A DNA stretch of 5,230 bases from Defluviicoccus vanus (GTDB taxonomy: Bacteria > Pseudomonadota > Alphaproteobacteria > Rhodospirillales > Defluviicoccaceae): contig NZ_CP053923.1 in NCBI RefSeq assembly GCF_014672695.1, positions 3,680,638 to 3,685,867 on the forward strand. The letters run 5' to 3'. Below the pieces are notes generated by a model. That model was not told the origin of the DNA, did no database searches, and worked only from the letters and a program-made list of their open reading frames with translations. The position numbers were made by a program, and so were the translations under genes. Shown one piece after another: positions 1 to 5,230 of this stretch. Numbering within the stretch: position 1 is the first letter of the stretch; every line of letters starts with the position of its first letter.

Positions 1-1
1 T

Positions 2-970
2 TTTGTGCGCTTTCTTGACGACATCGGCGCACCGGTTGAGCGCCTGCTGGAACAATCCCGGCTATCGCCTCAGTTGCTCTCCCGCCCCGAAGCCCTATTC
101 GCCCTTCATCAGGGTTTAAGCTTCCTTGACCGGTCGGCGAGGAGCGAAGACATCCCGCATCTCGGACTATTGGTCGGGCAGCAAACCCGCATTGCCGAAC
201 TGGGGGAATTGGGTCAACTGCTGACGAGTTCGATGACTCTCTATGCAGCGATCCGGATGCTGACACAGGTCGTCACGCTCTTCAACTCGGCAGAGCGCCT
301 TTCGCTCCTTTTGGAAGGAAGTAAAGCCTTTTTCTGCCATGCCTTTGCGTTTGGCAACACCGTCGGGCGTCGCCATGGCGATTTATTTACTCTGATGGTG
401 ATGCTTGACGTTATTCGCAGCGCCGCCGGTCCTCGGTGGTGTCCGTGTGCGGTGTGGCTGCCGGCATCGGAACTCTCGCATCGCGCCAGCTATGAGCGGC
501 TCCTGGAAACGAGTGTGCTGTTTCATGCCAATTGGTGGGCGATTGCCTTTGATCGCTGTTTGCTTGCCAAGCCGCTTCGCTATTTCGGTACCGTTGATCG
601 TAGCCAGGAGGACCCCCTGCAATCGCTGCACGTCCTGGCGCCGGCAAACGACTTTACTGGCTCGCTGCGCCAGGTGATTGCGTCATTTCTCGCCCAGGGC
701 AACCCGCAAATCGGTGTCGTTGCCGAAGTCGTCGGCCTCAGCGTGCGCACTTTGCAACGGCGGCTAGCCGAGGAACGGTGCAGCTTTTCGCAACTGGTCG
801 AAGACGCGCGCCTGCAGGCAGCGCGGCGCCTGATGCGCGAGACAAACATCAAACTGGTCGATGTGGCGCTCGAACTCGGCTATTCGGATGCCGCCAACTT
901 CACCCGCGCCTTCCGCCGTTGGACCGGGCTGTCGCCGCAGGCGGCGCGCCGCCTTGATGCGCTGATCTGA
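2..970 (+). CDS. AraC-family transcriptional regulator, 5' end cut by window
   Basis: This is a DNA-binding regulator of the AraC/XylS family with an N-terminal arabinose-binding-like domain of the kind seen in OruR/ArgR-type regulators. The frame is open to the left edge. A GTG at position 5 is available, but the protein begins directly with RFLDDIGAPVERLLEQS, which in relatives is preceded by some 10-20 residues, so the true start is probably upstream. Counting from that GTG there are 321 residues. Residues 1-200 form the putative ligand-sensing domain. Residues 215-318 hold the double helix-turn-helix: the first helix pair lies around 236-255 (VVGLSVRTLQRRL) and the second around 283-306 (ALELGYSDAANFTRAFRRW), followed by the typical GLSPQ. 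The gene ends with TGA at 968-970. It reads toward the cytochrome gene with about 90 bp between them, so it may regulate that gene, but this is only positional. The ligand is unknown. The first 400 bases are less GC-rich than the rest of the window. Confidence 0.9.
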   Translation, partial: FVRFLDDIGAPVERLLEQSRLSPQLLSRPEALFALHQGLSFLDRSARSEDIPHLGLLVGQQTRIAELGELGQLLTSSMTLYAAIRMLTQVVTLFNSAERLSLLLEGSKAFFCHAFAFGNTVGRRHGDLFTLMVMLDVIRSAAGPRWCPCAVWLPASELSHRASYERLLETSVLFHANWWAIAFDRCLLAKPLRYFGTVDRSQEDPLQSLHVLAPANDFTGSLRQVIASFLAQGNPQIGVVAEVVGLSVRTLQRRLAEERCSFSQLVEDARLQAARRLMRETNIKLVDVALELGYSDAANFTRAFRRWTGLSPQAARRLDALI

Positions 971-1060
971 CAGATGTGCCGTCTCATCCCCATCGCTGAT
1001 GCCGTGCCGCGACGGCCAAAGCCGCTTCATCAACCCCGCAGTCAATCCGCCCGCACCACC

Positions 1061-1096
1061 ATGTTCCGTTCGATCTGACGCATCCTGACCCTGTTG
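1061..1096 (+). other. Signal-peptide start region of the cytochrome, with an in-frame TGA
   Basis: An ATG at 1061 lies in the same frame as the cytochrome gene and reads M-F-R-S-I, then TGA at 1076-1078, then R-I-L-T-L-L and on into the hydrophobic stretch. Without the stop this would be a textbook Sec signal peptide: a short, positively charged n-region followed by a hydrophobic core. A single C-to-T change (CGA Arg to TGA) would produce exactly this arrangement. No Shine-Dalgarno sequence is visible before the ATG or before the downstream TTG at 1094. Either the gene starts at a weak codon after the stop (CTG 1085, CTG 1091 or TTG 1094), or the TGA is a nonsense mutation or a sequencing error. 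Confidence 0.6.
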
Positions 1097-3349
1097 GCTT
1101 TCGTTGGCTTGATCGTTGTGCAAGCGCCGCGCGGCGCGCTGCCTGCCGACGCTCCGAGCTTTGTCGGCAGTGCCGCCTGCGGCAGTTGTCATGCGAGTGA
1201 GATGGCGGCCTGGCGTGGGTCGCATCATGACCTCGCCATGGCCGAAGCGAACGAGAAGACGGTGCTCGGCAATTTCGCCGGCGCCACCTTCACCCAGGAC
1301 GGGATCACCTCCCGCTTTTTCCGGCGTGACGGCAAATATTTCGTCAACACTGATGGTCCCGACGGCAAGCTCGCCGACTTCGAGATCCGCTACACCTTCG
1401 GCGTCGATCCGCTGCAGCAGTACCTGATCGCGTTTCCCGACGGTCGGCTGCAGGCGCTCGGCATTGCCTGGGATGCTCGCCCGCAAGTGCTAGGCGGCCA
1501 GCGCTGGTTTCACCTCTATCCGAAAGATACCCCGAAGGCGGGAAGCCCACTGCACTGGACCGGTCTCGATCAGACATGGAACTTCCAGTGTGCAGAGTGT
1601 CATTCGACGGAACTGCGCAAGAACTACGACGCGGCGAAAAATACCTATGCAACCACCTGGGCCGAGATCAATGTCGGGTGCGAAGCCTGCCATGGCCCGG
1701 GGTCGGCACACTTGGCCTGGGCCAAGAGTGGCGGCCAGCACGGTGACAATGGTCTTACCGTGCAGTTCGATGAGCGCCGCAATGTCCACTGGTCGCTCGA
1801 TCCGGCGAGTGGCACCGTCGTCCGCAGTACGCCACGCACGAGCGCCAAGGAATTGGAGACCTGTGGCGTCTGCCATGCCCGCAGCACCAAGATCGCCGAG
1901 ACTTGGCGGCCGGGCGACTCGCTGCTGCAGTCGCACATGCCGGCTCTCTTGCAGCCGGGGCTGTTCGAAGTCGACGGCAAGATGCAGGACGAAGTCTACA
2001 ATTACGCTTCCTTCCGGCAGAGCCGGATGTTCGCTGCCGGCGTCTCTTGCAGCGATTGCCACAACCCGCATTCCTTGAAGCTGGTGGCTGACGGCGATGG
2101 TGTCTGCCTGCAGTGCCACACTGGCGATACCTTTGCGACCACCGCCCACCACCATCATCCGGTAACGTCGCCGGGGGCGCGCTGTGTCGCCTGCCACATG
2201 TCGGTGCGCACCTACATGATCGTCGACCCTCGCCACGATCACGGCTTCCGCATCCCCCGTCCCGACGAGTCGGTGCGCTTTGGCACCTCGAACACCTGCA
2301 ACGACTGCCATACCGACAAGGATGCGGCCTGGGCCGCCGCCGCGGTCGTGCGTTGGTACGGACCGCAGCGCAAGGGCTTCCAGACCTGGACCGAGGCGCT
2401 CGCCGCCGAGCATGCCGGCAGCGCCAATGCGGCAATGTTGTTGGCTCGGCTCGCCAACAGCGAGCAGGCGCCGTCGATCGCCGGGCGGGCGACGGCGCTG
2501 GAAGACCTCGCCATGTATCCCGGCCGCGATGCCGCCGCTGCGGCGCAGCGCGGCCTGACCGACGCCGATCCCCTGGTCAGGCTGGCGGCGCTGCGCACTT
2601 TGCAATCCTATCCTGTCGAGCAGAGCTGGCCGCTGGCGAACCGTCTGCTTGGCGATCCGGTGCTGGCGGTGCGCAGCGAAGCGGCGTCGCTGCTGGCAGC
2701 GATGCCGACGGACCGTCTGTCCGCCGATGACCGCTCCCGGCTGGCGGCGGCGCTCGACGATTTCATCAAGGTGCAGCGGGTGAATGCCGACCGGCCTGAG
2801 CATCGGCTCAACCTCGGCAACCTCTTCCAACAGCAGCAGCGTTTCGCCGAAGCGGAAGCGGAATACCTCGCGGCGCGTAGCCTCGATCCTACGTTCATCC
2901 CCACCTACATCAGCTTCGCGCAGTTGCGGGCGCAGCAGGGGCGCGATAGCGACGGCGAACGCATCCTGCGTGAGGCGCTGGTGCGCCTGCCCGAAGACGC
3001 CGCATTGCACCATGCGCTCGGCCTTAATCTCGTCCGCCAACGCCGCACTGCCGACGCAGTGGCGGAACTGGCGCAAGCCGCAAGGATCGACCCGGCGGAT
3101 GCCAGATTCGCTTACGTGTATGCCATTGCGCTGAATTCCGTTGGTCGCACCAAGGAGGCCGTTCAAATTCTGGAAGCCAGCAACATCCGCCACCCGGCCG
3201 ACCGGGACACACTACTTGCGCTGACCACCCTCAACCGCGATGCGGGGCAGTTGGACGCTGCTCTCGGCTGGGCCGAAAAGCTTGCTGCCATCGATCCCAC
3301 GGCGGCGCCGCTGGTCGCCCAGCTGCGACAAAAGCTACCTCCGCGCTAA
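1094..3349 (+). CDS. Exported octahaem c-type cytochrome with HEAT-like and TPR repeats
   Basis: This is a probable periplasmic electron-transfer protein of the multihaem cytochrome/TPR fusion family; its redox partner and substrate are not known. From the TTG at 1094 it has 751 residues. Residues 1-20 are a hydrophobic export signal with a possible cleavage site near residues 15-20. Eight CXXCH haem-binding motifs follow: CGSCH 29, CAECH 166, CEACH 196, CGVCH 257, CSDCH 319, CLQCH 338, CVACH 364 and CNDCH 402. No CXXCK or long-spaced variant is present, which argues against NrfA-type, ONR-type or MccA-type catalytic haems. A run of four histidines (352-355) and the DPRHDHGFRIPRPD segment (378-391) before the last haem are typical of this family. 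Residues about 462-540 look like HEAT-type helical repeats. Residues about 563-735 are TPR-like (for example RLNLGNLFQQQQRFAEAEAE), suggesting protein-protein contacts. The start is uncertain because of the TGA at 1076. The gene ends in TAA, overlapping the stop of the convergent gene. Reduction by or of a metal, nitrogen or sulphur compound cannot be decided from sequence alone. Confidence 0.9.
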   Translation: MAFVGLIVVQAPRGALPADAPSFVGSAACGSCHASEMAAWRGSHHDLAMAEANEKTVLGNFAGATFTQDGITSRFFRRDGKYFVNTDGPDGKLADFEIRYTFGVDPLQQYLIAFPDGRLQALGIAWDARPQVLGGQRWFHLYPKDTPKAGSPLHWTGLDQTWNFQCAECHSTELRKNYDAAKNTYATTWAEINVGCEACHGPGSAHLAWAKSGGQHGDNGLTVQFDERRNVHWSLDPASGTVVRSTPRTSAKELETCGVCHARSTKIAETWRPGDSLLQSHMPALLQPGLFEVDGKMQDEVYNYASFRQSRMFAAGVSCSDCHNPHSLKLVADGDGVCLQCHTGDTFATTAHHHHPVTSPGARCVACHMSVRTYMIVDPRHDHGFRIPRPDESVRFGTSNTCNDCHTDKDAAWAAAAVVRWYGPQRKGFQTWTEALAAEHAGSANAAMLLARLANSEQAPSIAGRATALEDLAMYPGRDAAAAAQRGLTDADPLVRLAALRTLQSYPVEQSWPLANRLLGDPVLAVRSEAASLLAAMPTDRLSADDRSRLAAALDDFIKVQRVNADRPEHRLNLGNLFQQQQRFAEAEAEYLAARSLDPTFIPTYISFAQLRAQQGRDSDGERILREALVRLPEDAALHHALGLNLVRQRRTADAVAELAQAARIDPADARFAYVYAIALNSVGRTKEAVQILEASNIRHPADRDTLLALTTLNRDAGQLDAALGWAEKLAAIDPTAAPLVAQLRQKLPPR

Positions 3350-3663
3350 GCCTTGCGCGTCAATCTGCTCTTCATCTGCGACCAGCTTCGTTCCGTCCAC
3401 GACAGCGCCCGCAGGGCGGGGCGGAGGATGACCGGAACGTCGTGGGCAAGGAGGAGGACGCCCACCGGCAGCATCCAGAAGCCGAGAATCGGCAGGAAAC
3501 CGAGGAAACCGCCGCCGATAAACAGCAGGGCAATGGGTATGCGCAGCCAGACCGCCCGCGGCTGCCGCAGGGAAGAGACAGCCTTGGCGGCAAATCCTGG
3601 CAGTCCGGCTTCCAATCGATCAAGCCGCTGGTCGAGTTCCGCCATGTCATGGTTGGCCGTCAA
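3346..3663 (-). CDS. Small two-helix inner-membrane protein, function unknown
   Basis: This is a 105-residue protein that I recognise only as a type of short conserved proteobacterial membrane protein; no function is assigned. Residues 6-22 form a charged, amphipathic helix (MAELDQRLDRLEAGLP). Residues about 42-60 and 61-80 make a hydrophobic hairpin rich in Gly and Phe (FIGGGFLGFLPILGFWMLP), followed by a basic tail. The TTG start at 3663 is preferred over the internal ATG at 3645 because GAGGT sits 7 nt upstream of it. The stop TAG (3348-3346) overlaps the stop of the cytochrome gene by 4 bp, tail to tail. The gene lies 100 bp downstream of the flavodoxin-fold gene on the same strand and may be co-transcribed with it, although it has its own ribosome binding site. 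It could be mis-annotated in databases because of its short length. Confidence 0.75.
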   Translation of the reverse strand: MTANHDMAELDQRLDRLEAGLPGFAAKAVSSLRQPRAVWLRIPIALLFIGGGFLGFLPILGFWMLPVGVLLLAHDVPVILRPALRALSWTERSWSQMKSRLTRKA

Positions 3664-3670
3664 CGTAGGG

Positions 3671-3675
3671 ACCTC
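3671..3675 (-). promoter_or_regulatory. Ribosome binding site deciding a TTG start
   Basis: Read on the minus strand this is GAGGT, 7 nt before the TTG at 3663. It supports TTG rather than the in-frame ATG at 3645 as the start of the small membrane protein. Confidence 0.55.
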
Positions 3676-3763
3676 GCATTATTGTTCGGGGATAGGGGCC
3701 GCGCCGATGTTGCACGAGTGATGCGGCGGCTGGCGAGAGGAGTTCACCGCCCCGGCGCCGGTT

Positions 3764-4234
3764 TCAGAACATGCCGGCTTCGAGACCGGCTGCCATCAGC
3801 ATGCCGAGATCCCGGCAGCCGCCGACGAACTCCTCCCGCCATCCGCCGCGACAGATCAGCGGCTCCTGCACCCGGCGCCAACGCAGACCAGTGACGATCG
3901 ACTCGACGGCGCGCCTGGTACCGGTGCCATCGTGGCCGGCACGAATAAAAAGCGCGTAAGGCAGCCCTTCTGTTTTTTCCAAACAGGGGTAATAGCAGCG
4001 GTCAAAGAAATCCTTCAACGCCCCGCTCATGTAGCCAAGGTTTTCGGTCGTTCCGAGGATGATACCGTCTGCCGCCAGGACGTCATCGGCATTGACGGCA
4101 AAAGGGCTCAGCGCGACAACGGTTACGCCCTCGATCTCCGGCGAACTGGCACCGGCAATCACTGCGTCGCGCAGCGTCTCGGTGTTGGGCGATGGCGCAT
4201 GCGCGACGACGAGCAGCCGCTTGCTGGTCCTCAT
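3764..4234 (-). CDS. Flavodoxin-fold NAD(P)H-dependent oxidoreductase family protein
   Basis: This is a 156-residue cytoplasmic protein with the flavodoxin-like fold, expected to bind FMN and pass electrons from NAD(P)H; the physiological substrate is not known. Visible features are a first beta strand (RLLVVAHA, residues 6-13), a phosphate-binding-type loop (HAPSPNTETLRD, 12-23), and the diagnostic flavin loop GTTENLGYMSGALKDFFDR (61-79). A second conserved block runs from LPYALFIRAGHDGTGTRRA to VTGLRWRRVQEPLICRG (about 91-130). The frame is open back to 4267, but the ATG at 4234 is chosen because GAGG lies 5 nt upstream and the fold begins right after it. It is not ArsH: the length and motifs differ. 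It is divergent from arsR with 257 bp between the start codons. A link to arsenic or redox stress is possible but unsupported by sequence. Confidence 0.85.
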   Translation of the reverse strand: MRTSKRLLVVAHAPSPNTETLRDAVIAGASSPEIEGVTVVALSPFAVNADDVLAADGIILGTTENLGYMSGALKDFFDRCYYPCLEKTEGLPYALFIRAGHDGTGTRRAVESIVTGLRWRRVQEPLICRGGWREEFVGGCRDLGMLMAAGLEAGMF

Positions 4235-4239
4235 GGGCG

Positions 4240-4243
4240 CCTC
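4240..4243 (-). promoter_or_regulatory. Ribosome binding site of the flavodoxin-fold gene
   Basis: On the minus strand this reads GAGG, 5 nt before the ATG at 4234. It rules in favour of that start over the in-frame codon at 4267, which would add 11 residues unlike the family. Confidence 0.6.
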
Positions 4244-4382
4244 AATGTGTGCACGGCTCCCGGTCAAGTCGCGATGTCGGACGGGGCGTCACCTAGCAAC
4301 CAATGCTTACATCAAGGATCGATTGACGGCGAGACTGCAAGTGCGTAACGCGCGCTAAGAGCGCCGATACGTGAAGCGGCCG

Positions 4383-4420
4383 CGCCCCGGCATGGGCGGG
4401 GGAACCCTGCGACCGCAGGG
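4383..4420. repeat. Paired GC-rich hairpins, possible REP-like element
   Basis: Two adjacent stem-loops are visible: CGCCC/GGGCG (4383-4387 with 4394-4398, 6-nt loop) and CCCTGC/GCAGGG (4405-4410 with 4415-4420, loop GACC). A smaller one, GCGCT/AGCGC, lies at 4352-4364. There is no T-run, so they are not ordinary intrinsic terminators. They sit in the 257-bp gap between the divergent flavodoxin-fold gene and arsR, upstream of the arsR promoter. The rest of this gap (4235-4456) holds no convincing gene. Closely spaced hairpins between genes are typical of REP-type dispersed repeats, but only one copy is present here, so the call is tentative. Confidence 0.3.
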
Positions 4421-4456
4421 ACCAGATGAGCGCGTCGGCGACAAGCGGCAAGAGCC

Positions 4457-4482
4457 TTGACTTATTTTCATGGTTCTATAAA
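4457..4482 (+). promoter_or_regulatory. Putative arsRC promoter
   Basis: TTGACT (4457-4462) resembles a -35 box and TATAAA (4477-4482) a -10 box. The spacer is only 14 nt, shorter than the optimum of about 17, so either the promoter is weak or one of the boxes is wrongly chosen. The stretch 4461-4503 is a sharp AT-rich island in GC-rich surroundings, which supports promoter function. The predicted transcription start, 7-9 nt after the -10 box, falls at about 4489-4491, almost on the arsR ATG. Confidence 0.5.
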
Positions 4483-4492
4483 CATGAAAATA
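4463..4492 (+). promoter_or_regulatory. Perfect inverted repeat, probable ArsR operator
   Basis: TATTTTCATG (4463-4472) and CATGAAAATA (4483-4492) are exact reverse complements separated by 10 nt (GTTCTATAAA). The repeat covers the putative -10 box and ends on the first base of the arsR start codon. AT-rich palindromes over their own promoter are the usual binding sites of ArsR/SmtB repressors, so autoregulation is the likely role. Binding of ArsR here would block RNA polymerase. Confidence 0.75.
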
Positions 4493-4890
4493 TGGAAACG
4501 AAAAAGGCCGTCGAAGCGCTGAGTGCGCTGGCTCAGGAGCATCGCTTGGCCGTGTTCCGGCTGCTGGTTCGCGAAGGCCCGAACGGCCTGCCGGCTGGCG
4601 CGATCGCCGAGAGGATGGCGGTGCCGCCGCCGACGCTGTCGCACCACTTGGCACACTTGGAGCGGGCAGGATTGCTTCGTTCCTGGCGCGTCGAACGCCG
4701 CATATTCTATGCCGTCGACGTGGAAGGAACGCGCCGCTTGTTGACGTTCCTCACCGAAGACTGCTGCCAGGGACACCCGGAGATTTGTGGCTACAGAAGC
4801 GGAGGAGGTTGTCGTGACGATCACCATTTATCACAATCCGAAGTGCGGGACGTCGCGCAACGTGCTGGCGTTGATCCGCAACACGGGTGA
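4492..4890 (+). CDS. arsR: ArsR-family arsenic-responsive repressor
   Basis: This is a winged-helix repressor of 132 residues that should bind the operator just upstream and release it on binding As(III) or Sb(III). It starts METKKAVEALSALAQEHRLA, the usual N-terminus of this subfamily. The recognition helix is PPTLSHHLAHLERAGLL (residues 46-62) and the wing follows at 63-75 (RSWRVERRIFYAV). The classical helix-3 metal site ELCVCDL is absent: that region reads PNGLPAGAIAERM with no cysteine. Instead there is a C-terminal cluster, Cys91-Cys92 and Cys99 (DCCQGHPEIC), plus Cys107, similar in type to the C-terminal three-cysteine site of Acidithiobacillus ferrooxidans ArsR. The ATG at 4492 has no Shine-Dalgarno sequence. 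The frame continues upstream to 4426, but those residues read through the promoter and are unlikely to be coding. The last 25 residues overlap arsC in another frame and resemble nothing in the family. Confidence 0.92.
   Translation: METKKAVEALSALAQEHRLAVFRLLVREGPNGLPAGAIAERMAVPPPTLSHHLAHLERAGLLRSWRVERRIFYAVDVEGTRRLLTFLTEDCCQGHPEICGYRSGGGCRDDHHLSQSEVRDVAQRAGVDPQHG
4803..4809 (+). promoter_or_regulatory. Strong ribosome binding site of arsC, inside arsR
   Basis: AGGAGGT is fully complementary to the 16S rRNA anti-Shine-Dalgarno sequence and ends 4 nt before the GTG at 4814. It fixes the arsC start and lies within the arsR coding frame, so arsC can be initiated independently of, or coupled to, arsR translation. 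The contrast with arsR, which has no such site, suggests that more ArsC than ArsR is made from the shared message. Confidence 0.8.
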
Positions 4891-5230
4891 AGAGCCTCGC
4901 ATCGTCGAATACCTGAAGACGCCGCCGACGCGCGAGGAACTCGTGGCTCTGCTGGCACGCTCCGGGCTTACTCCGCGCGAGTTGCTGCGCCGTAAGGGCA
5001 CGCCTTACGACGAGCTCGGGCTGGATGACCCGGCATTGACCGACGACCAGCTCATCGACGCGATGATTGCGCATCCGATCCTTATCAACCGGCCGCTCGT
5101 CGATACACCCCTCGGAGTCCGCCTCTGCCGACCGTCGGAAACGGTGCTCGACATTCTCCCCAACCCACAGCAGGGAGGCTTCGCCAAGGAAGACGGTGAG
5201 GTTGTCGTCGATGCATCGGGGCAACGGGCA
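4814..5230 (+). CDS. arsC: Arsenate reductase, glutaredoxin-dependent, 3' end cut by window
   Basis: ArsC reduces arsenate to arsenite in the cytoplasm using glutathione and glutaredoxin, so that arsenite can be pumped out. The frame runs from GTG at 4814 to the window edge without a stop, giving 139 residues; the E. coli plasmid R773-type enzyme has about 141, so only a few residues are probably missing. The active-site segment ITIYHNPKCGTSRN carries the catalytic cysteine at residue 11 (Cys12 in the R773 enzyme). The three arginines that bind the oxyanion are present: Arg59 in ELLRRKGTPYDELGL, Arg93 in HPILINRPLV and Arg106 in GVRLCRPSE. The C-terminal FAKEDGE segment is also conserved. The gene overlaps the 3' end of arsR by 77 bp in a different frame and has a strong ribosome binding site. 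An arsenite efflux gene (arsB or acr3) would be expected to the right, outside the window. Confidence 0.96.
   Translation, partial: MTITIYHNPKCGTSRNVLALIRNTGEEPRIVEYLKTPPTREELVALLARSGLTPRELLRRKGTPYDELGLDDPALTDDQLIDAMIAHPILINRPLVDTPLGVRLCRPSETVLDILPNPQQGGFAKEDGEVVVDASGQRA

Noticed and set aside
1001..1016. GCCGT/ACGGC hairpin as a terminator for the AraC-family gene
   Set aside because: The stem is only 5 bp and there is no following T-run.
1076..1078. TGA as a selenocysteine codon in the cytochrome
   Set aside because: It lies within the signal peptide where selenocysteine would be pointless, and no selenocysteine insertion hairpin is evident after it.
764..1486. Minus-strand open frame of 240 codons across the AraC/cytochrome junction
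   Set aside because: It overlaps two well-supported genes on the other strand and shows no recognisable domain or ribosome binding site.
1490..3193. Long minus-strand open frame (567 codons) opposite the cytochrome gene
   Set aside because: It is antisense to a gene with eight haem motifs, has no family-like features and is rich in Arg, Gly and His, as expected for the shadow of a GC-rich gene.
3752..3761. Palindrome CCGGCGCCGG just past the flavodoxin-fold gene
   Set aside because: It is a short GC palindrome expected by chance in this composition, with no T-run to make it a terminator.
3442..3894. Plus-strand open frame of 150 codons crossing the 3' part of two minus-strand genes
   Set aside because: Its composition is low in hydrophobic residues and shows no motif, while the minus strand has two genes with ribosome binding sites.
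4376..4404. Minus-strand sequence resembling a type I-E CRISPR repeat (TTCCCC...GGGG hairpin)
   Set aside because: There is only one imperfect copy, with no repeat-spacer periodicity and no cas genes.
4352..4440. Riboswitch or small structured RNA upstream of arsR
   Set aside because: I could not match it to cobalamin, TPP, fluoride, ZTP, SAH or c-di-GMP consensus elements, and it lies upstream of the likely arsR promoter.
4751..5224. Minus-strand open frame opposite arsC
   Set aside because: The plus strand encodes a clear arsenate reductase with all catalytic residues, so the antisense frame is a shadow.

Overview
The window is GC-rich bacterial DNA and looks like a chromosomal segment from a proteobacterium. 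The multiheme cytochrome with TPR repeats, the proteobacterial glutaredoxin-type ArsC and the codon choice suggest a betaproteobacterium, possibly Rhodocyclales-like. That placement is inference from protein style, not a database result.

Layout from left to right. (1) Positions 2-970, plus strand: an AraC-family regulator with its extreme 5' end cut off by the window edge. (2) Positions 1061/1094-3349, plus strand: a large exported c-type cytochrome with eight CXXCH haem sites, a HEAT-like segment and C-terminal TPR repeats. The natural-looking ATG start at 1061 is separated from the rest of the signal peptide by an in-frame TGA at 1076-1078. (3) Positions 3346-3663, minus strand: a small two-helix membrane protein whose stop codon overlaps the cytochrome stop codon tail to tail by 4 bp. 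(4) Positions 3764-4234, minus strand: a flavodoxin-fold (FMN/NADPH-type) oxidoreductase. (5) Positions 4235-4456: a non-coding stretch with several GC-rich hairpins, possibly a REP-like element. (6) Positions 4457-5230, plus strand: an arsenic resistance operon start. It consists of a compact promoter, a perfect 10-bp inverted repeat that runs into the start codon, arsR, then arsC overlapping the 3' end of arsR and running off the window.

How the genes work together. The clearest functional unit is arsR-arsC. ArsR should repress its own promoter by binding the inverted repeat and release it when As(III) binds its C-terminal cysteines. ArsC reduces arsenate to arsenite, and the efflux pump gene would be expected just past the right edge. 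The flavodoxin-fold gene is divergent from this operon, and whether it belongs to the arsenic response is unknown. The AraC regulator and the octahaem cytochrome are in tandem and could be a regulator/target pair, but nothing in the sequence proves it.

I found no mobile element, CRISPR array, tRNA or rRNA. The points most worth a second look are the in-frame TGA in the cytochrome signal peptide, the arsR operator that reaches into the start codon (possibly leaderless), and the 77-bp arsR/arsC overlap.
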